A stretch of 64,000 nt of DNA from Salegentibacter_A chungangensis (GTDB lineage: Bacteria; Bacteroidota; Bacteroidia; Flavobacteriales; Flavobacteriaceae). The notes under the pieces were generated by a model. The model was not told where the DNA came from. It ran no database searches and saw only the letters and a program-made list of their open reading frames with translations. Shown here piece after piece: positions 59,687-64,000 of this stretch (position 1 is its first letter; every line of letters begins with the position of its first letter). The stretch covers positions 62,001-126,000 of the forward strand of contig NZ_JBHTLI010000001.1 of NCBI RefSeq assembly GCF_042678405.1. The letters are read 5' to 3'. A program made the position numbers and the translations under genes.

Positions 59687-62600
59687 TTAATTTCCGAAAT
59701 TATATCTAAGGGTGAATCCAGATCTGATAGTTGTCTGTGGAAATGCGGTTGAAACAGCATATTCAGAAAAGCTATGATCATAGTAGAAGATCGCGGTAAG
59801 GTTCTTGGAAAGCGCATAATCTGCAGTGAAATTGATGGCCCAGATATCCTGCCCCGCCACTACCTGGCTGTTCTCCAGATCCAGATACCTGATTATAGTA
59901 TTATTCTTCCTGTAAGACACATCGGCCTTAAAATTCAGGTCGCTGCTCAATATTCGGTTCTTACCGGCTATCTTGGTAGCGATCTTAAGATCTTTCAGGC
60001 GATACCCGAGGCCTAAGGTATATTCATTCCCCGAAGTCTCCGTAAGCAGATTATTATCGAAACTCAAGGCAAGCGCCCTGTCTTTCTTGATCTCTGCCAA
60101 TACCTGAATAGCATTCTTGGTTTCCAGATCTACCCTTACAAGTGGTGTAAACAACTCTGTAAGCACAATATTCGAGAACAGTATAGGATTCTTATAATCT
60201 CCGGCCTGGTTGGGCACCAAAGGATCGTCAGGATCATAATCAAGGTTGGTCTGGAACTGGTTGATGGTATAGTTCGCCTGATACCCGTGATTTATCGAGA
60301 ATCTTCGGAATTTATCCTTGAACCATTGCAGCCTCATCAACCCGGTATATTTCACATCCCAGTTTGGAAGCGGTGTATCTCTAAAGGCCCCCAGCTTTAT
60401 ATTCCCTGAATCTGTTCCGGAATATGCCGCAAGAAAAGCAGGAAGCAATACCGCCTGATTGGTTTTACCAATCCCAATCGGGTATCCTTCCTCATCGGTA
60501 TTATTAGGATCAAGGCCTCTTTCTGAAGCAATTCTCCTTGCTACCTCAAGCCTGTTTTCCCTGAAAGTCTCAAAAGTTTCTGAAGATTCCTGGGAAGACT
60601 GATTAAATGCCGTTTTTATAAGTATGGTCGAAATATTGAAATTTCCGTAGGTATAAGGAGTCAATGGCTGATATTCCAAAGTTGCCGGATCTACTTTATA
60701 ATTCTCTGAAAAGTTTTCGGCATAATTTCGTCTCCCGCTAAGATCTATAGTTAGGTCTGGCAAAAGGTCTAAAGAGGCCTGAAGGTCCAGCTGTTTATTT
60801 TCAACCGTGGTATACTGCTGGTTGAAATTCTGGAACAAGGTCAGCCAGCCTCTTCTGGCGGCCATATACCTTACGTCATCCTGAAGCCCAAAGGTAAAAC
60901 CGGTGCTTGGCTTCAATGTTCCCATAAAGCCTACACTTGGCAAGTAACCCGGTAGAAAGGTCCCCTGGTTCTCCCTGTAATTAACCTGGATACGGTTAAT
61001 GGCAGTGACTATATTGATAAATGTGTTATAGCCCTTATTTTCCTTTTGTGGTGCTTCTTCCTGTTGCTGGTTTTGATCGTTTTCACTTCCGTCTAAGGTT
61101 GGAACCCCTGCACTTCTCTGCTTGATACTGTTCTTTTTTTCAGCCTTTTTTTCCACCAGACCTACATATTTATAAAGAGCAGGCATATCCAGGCTTGCAT
61201 TAATCTGATGGGTATTCGAATTCTGGACGCTGTTACCGATATCCGGTATTCCCTCCAGTTCTTCATAGATCTTCGAACCCCGCTGCCATTGGAAATCCCC
61301 GGTGTAGGAATAAGTGGCCTTGATAAAACTCAGCACCGGAACTTTTTCAAATGGCACCTCATAATTAAGCTGAAGGCTTTGGTAATGCTGGTCAGGTCGG
61401 CCAATTTCAAAGAAATCCTGCCATAGCCCCACAGAATTGTCCGCAAAGCCTTCCTCATCAATATAGTTACGTATTATCCTGTTATTGGTGGCATTAAAGC
61501 TTAAGCTCAGCGACTTGGTCAAATTATAGTTTACCCCGTACTGCCAGTCGAACAAATAGTTTCGCTGGTATAAAGTAGGAATTCCTATGTCATTTTCACT
61601 TAGTTCAAGAGATCGGAATTTCTGTTCGTTATATTGCCTGAAAATATTAGAACTGGCATTGATGTTTGAAGGAAGAAGATTCACGTTGAAGTCCTTTACC
61701 AGCGAGAAATAATCGCTGCTGTCCAGCACTGCAATATTTTTAAAAGGCTCTACCGTCTTGGGAGCAAAATTGAATTCATACGTGGCACCAAGCCTTACAT
61801 TTTGATCAAGCGCCTCCTCCACTTCAAAATCGCGATGGTCTATCTGATTGTAGGATGAAGAAATCGCAAAATTCTCTATATCATAGGGCATAGGTTTCTT
61901 ATCTCCTGTGCGTTCTTTTCTTAAACCGATAACATTTATACTTTGCCTTTTGGTATAGGATTGTGATTGTTTTTTTACGCGCTCTCTTTCTACAGGATCT
62001 GCAATAGCGTTTAACCTGGTATCCAGCTCAAGATCCAGGAATTCCTGGTCATATTTCGGGGTGATAAGCTCTTCTCCCCTGCTGTAATTTACAGGCACCT
62101 TGACCCCCCATTTCTCGGGAAGCAATTGCCCCATATTCACATTGGTGACAAAATCATATTGCTGCAGGTCTTCCCTGCTTCTTTGGTTTGGCCCGTGCTC
62201 TATGGCTCCGAAACCTACGGTACTTCTTCTTCCGGTTGCAGAAACAGTAGCAAAATCGGCAAGATTACTATCCATACTTACCACGGTTGCCCACCCCCCT
62301 TCATTATCCAGATCAGATAACCTGAGCTCATTAAACCAAACTTCCCCGCAAAGATCCTGAATTCCTTGCGTACTGGTACCATTCTTAAGCCCCAGCATCA
62401 ATACCCTGACATTCCCGAAACTTGGGTTTCCTTTGATACCAACCCGAAGCCTTCCCATTTCATAAGGAGTCTCCTCATCGGTAAGCTCCAGCTCTTCGGT
62501 AAAGAAATTAAGCTCTGTTGCGTTTAGCGAAGGGTCACCCAAAACGGTGGTTTTCACTTGTTGAAGCAGGTCCATTGAAAGGTTGAGCTTATTCACATCT

Positions 62601-64000
62601 GGCCATACCTCAGAGGCCGTAGCAGCCCCAAAACTCGTTGGGCTTAACGGAATCTCCACCTGGTAGAAGTTTTCAGTGAAGTCGGTTCCAATTCTTAGGA
62701 AAGCGATCAACTGCCCGTCCTTTAGCGGGGTCTGACCAACAACAGATTCCGCGTGAAGGAACATTTCCAGATTTTTATACTGCCGCATATCTATCTGGAA
62801 ATTCTTGTACACTGCTCTTGAGTCCTGCGGTTCCAGCCCACAAACTTCAATTGCTAAAGACTGCTCGTTTTGACGAATATTGGTATTATTCTCATAAAGC
62901 TCTTCCCGAACAACCCCCGGAGGCAATACATAAGGCACAGGCTCTCTGTTCTCATTCTCTTCGATATTCACCGCTGAAACTTCAAATAGGGTATTCGTGT
63001 TTTCAGGAGGGCGGTTCTGATTATCCAGGCTCTGGGTATAACGCCTGTAATCACCTCTTACCAGCTCCATAGTCCCGAACCTTAACAAGGTTGGGTCTTC
63101 AAAGCCCGTTAGAAACATTCTCATAAACCTGATCGACCTAAAGTCGGAAATCCCTCCTTTACTATCGGTTGGTTCATAAATAGGCACCTTAAACTGAAGC
63201 CATCTTACCGGCAGATCCTGCCCGTTCCTTAATGTTGTGGTCAGCTGCTTTACATCGGTGATATAAGGGTTATTTTCAGGGCTCATACCTTCAAAGAACG
63301 GCACTTCATATTCGAAGTAGCTGTTGATAGTATTCATCGTATTATCCCTGTTAATATCCTCGGTAGTTGGTAATGTTGTATTTCCGCGGTCTGTATTACC
63401 CACCTGTGTTGGAGAGTTCCCGTCGGTACCATTATAATTAAGGTAACGGTCAACAATACCCCCGTTTGCATTTAAAAAATACCTGTAATTGTCTTCCGAA
63501 GGATCCTCAAAATTGGCAAAATCAGGAAATTTACCCGACTCCTCAAGGTCTGAAAGTCCATCGTAGCCCACATCCTGATTCTGTCGCTGCTGTCCTTCGG
63601 TATCAAAAGCATATACCAGCGACTGGTCTGCAGGAACCTGGGCAAAACTGGTACTTATGGTATTCTGGTCGCCTCCGTCTGCAGGCAATCCGTTTTCATA
63701 TTGTTTTCTACCATCCTTCAGGACATCTTCCGAAATATTCCCAAGGTTAAAATTGATGAATCCTCCTGAATTCCCTGTGTTTTCACTGTAAATATAGGGA
63801 TCCATCACCCAGAATTCGATATACTCCACATTGGTCTGTTCGAAATTCGTAGTGTTTATGCCTCGCATAATCCCACCGAAATTCTCTTCCGGGTTGGGCA
63901 ACGTATTATTTCCTGCGGCCGCCGGATTGTAGTTATAAGCTCCACGCTGTTCCGGGAAGTAAGCCACATCCATTGTGTAAACCACCTGCGCCTGGCCCTG
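59687..64000 (-). CDS. sprA: SprA, type IX secretion outer membrane translocon (C-terminal part)
   Basis: About 1437 C-terminal residues of SprA are in the window, and the frame is open through position 64000. The full protein is usually near 2400 residues, so the signal and about 40 percent are missing. SprA is the giant 36-strand barrel through which type IX cargo leaves the cell, and is needed for gliding. Recognisable parts are VVYTMDVAYFPEQRGAYNYN at the edge, PIYEPTDSKGGISDFRSIRF, and the C-terminal barrel strands ending RSGFTLRYNFGN. A Gln/Glu-rich low-complexity segment (NDQNQQQEEAPQKENKG) lies near 61040-61090. Downstream order gcvH, vanZ, tonB, remB supports the call. Confidence 0.95.
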   Translation of the reverse strand, partial: QGQAQVVYTMDVAYFPEQRGAYNYNPAAAGNNTLPNPEENFGGIMRGINTTNFEQTNVEYIEFWVMDPYIYSENTGNSGGFINFNLGNISEDVLKDGRKQYENGLPADGGDQNTISTSFAQVPADQSLVYAFDTEGQQRQNQDVGYDGLSDLEESGKFPDFANFEDPSEDNYRYFLNANGGIVDRYLNYNGTDGNSPTQVGNTDRGNTTLPTTEDINRDNTMNTINSYFEYEVPFFEGMSPENNPYITDVKQLTTTLRNGQDLPVRWLQFKVPIYEPTDSKGGISDFRSIRFMRMFLTGFEDPTLLRFGTMELVRGDYRRYTQSLDNQNRPPENTNTLFEVSAVNIEENENREPVPYVLPPGVVREELYENNTNIRQNEQSLAIEVCGLEPQDSRAVYKNFQIDMRQYKNLEMFLHAESVVGQTPLKDGQLIAFLRIGTDFTENFYQVEIPLSPTSFGAATASEVWPDVNKLNLSMDLLQQVKTTVLGDPSLNATELNFFTEELELTDEETPYEMGRLRVGIKGNPSFGNVRVLMLGLKNGTSTQGIQDLCGEVWFNELRLSDLDNEGGWATVVSMDSNLADFATVSATGRRSTVGFGAIEHGPNQRSREDLQQYDFVTNVNMGQLLPEKWGVKVPVNYSRGEELITPKYDQEFLDLELDTRLNAIADPVERERVKKQSQSYTKRQSINVIGLRKERTGDKKPMPYDIENFAISSSYNQIDHRDFEVEEALDQNVRLGATYEFNFAPKTVEPFKNIAVLDSSDYFSLVKDFNVNLLPSNINASSNIFRQYNEQKFRSLELSENDIGIPTLYQRNYLFDWQYGVNYNLTKSLSLSFNATNNRIIRNYIDEEGFADNSVGLWQDFFEIGRPDQHYQSLQLNYEVPFEKVPVLSFIKATYSYTGDFQWQRGSKIYEELEGIPDIGNSVQNSNTHQINASLDMPALYKYVGLVEKKAEKKNSIKQRSAGVPTLDGSENDQNQQQEEAPQKENKGYNTFINIVTAINRIQVNYRENQGTFLPGYLPSVGFMGTLKPSTGFTFGLQDDVRYMAARRGWLTLFQNFNQQYTTVENKQLDLQASLDLLPDLTIDLSGRRNYAENFSENYKVDPATLEYQPLTPYTYGNFNISTILIKTAFNQSSQESSETFETFRENRLEVARRIASERGLDPNNTDEEGYPIGIGKTNQAVLLPAFLAAYSGTDSGNIKLGAFRDTPLPNWDVKYTGLMRLQWFKDKFRRFSINHGYQANYTINQFQTNLDYDPDDPLVPNQAGDYKNPILFSNIVLTELFTPLVRVDLETKNAIQVLAEIKKDRALALSFDNNLLTETSGNEYTLGLGYRLKDLKIATKIAGKNRILSSDLNFKADVSYRKNNTIIRYLDLENSQVVAGQDIWAINFTADYALSKNLTAIFYYDHSFSEYAVSTAFPQTTIRSGFTLRYNFGN

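Overview
The window reads as a chromosome segment of a member of the Flavobacteriaceae (Bacteroidota), probably a marine genus close to Gramella/Christiangramia. The genus is an inference. The phylum-level evidence is firm: type IX secretion and gliding genes (SprA, RemB, PorP/SprF), an OMP_b-brl_3 TonB-dependent receptor, mevalonate-pathway genes, and promoters of the Bacteroidota type (TTG, about 19 nt, TAnnTTTG). Almost every gene has a recognisable family, spacing is tight and coding density is high. I see no transposase, prophage, integrase or CRISPR array.

Layout. 1-332: start of a dipeptidyl peptidase IV gene that runs off the left edge. 527-2763: HMG-CoA reductase and a GYDIA-type GHMP kinase (isoprenoid precursors). 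10447-2821 (minus): coaX, an outer membrane protein, a TPR protein, lptC, a small membrane protein, a CNNM/CBS/CorC protein and a PpiD-like chaperone, mostly envelope biogenesis. 10552-11065: tRNA-Phe followed by a tiny GIY-YIG nuclease gene and a second, altered copy of the tRNA 3' end. This is the most unusual spot in the window. 11714-16273: a TonB-dependent receptor divergent from a LytS/LytTR two-component pair, with three 21-bp-phased repeats between them. 16335-18389: a yeast-FCY1-like cytosine deaminase and a tandem spondin-domain lipoprotein.

21866-18464 (minus): trigger factor, ClpP and ClpX (protein folding and turnover). 25208-21953 (minus): FadL-type porin, SGNH lipoprotein and a small membrane protein. 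26805-25330 (minus): pdxJ and an alpha/beta hydrolase. 26895-34866 (plus): CBS protein, NAD kinase, DUF6089-type protein, UppS, BamA, two OmpH/Skp chaperones and MurI, an outer-membrane and peptidoglycan assembly block. 35921-34863 (minus): PorP/SprF. 35983-42634: an Nfu-type iron-sulfur scaffold, a phosphate transporter fused to a PhoU-like domain, dodecin, a DUF255 thioredoxin-like protein and an MscS channel.

50441-42641 (minus): a MacB/FtsX-type efflux operon with one ATPase, two permeases, two adaptors and one TolC, ending in tsaB. 55747-50582 (minus): heme O synthase, two subunit III-type proteins, subunit IV, a degenerate SCO-like protein, a true SCO, DUF420 and a small CxxC protein, which together form a cytochrome oxidase assembly block. 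64000-55840 (minus): sprA (5' end outside the window), gcvH, vanZ-like, tonB and remB, the gene order I recall from around sprA in Flavobacterium johnsoniae.

Starts were moved from the longest reading frame where family conservation, signal peptides or promoter position argued for it (HMG-CoA reductase, lptC, clpX, uppS, bamA, PorP, tsaB, remB, the subunit III gene and others). All identifications come from reading the sequence and recalling families; no database search was run.
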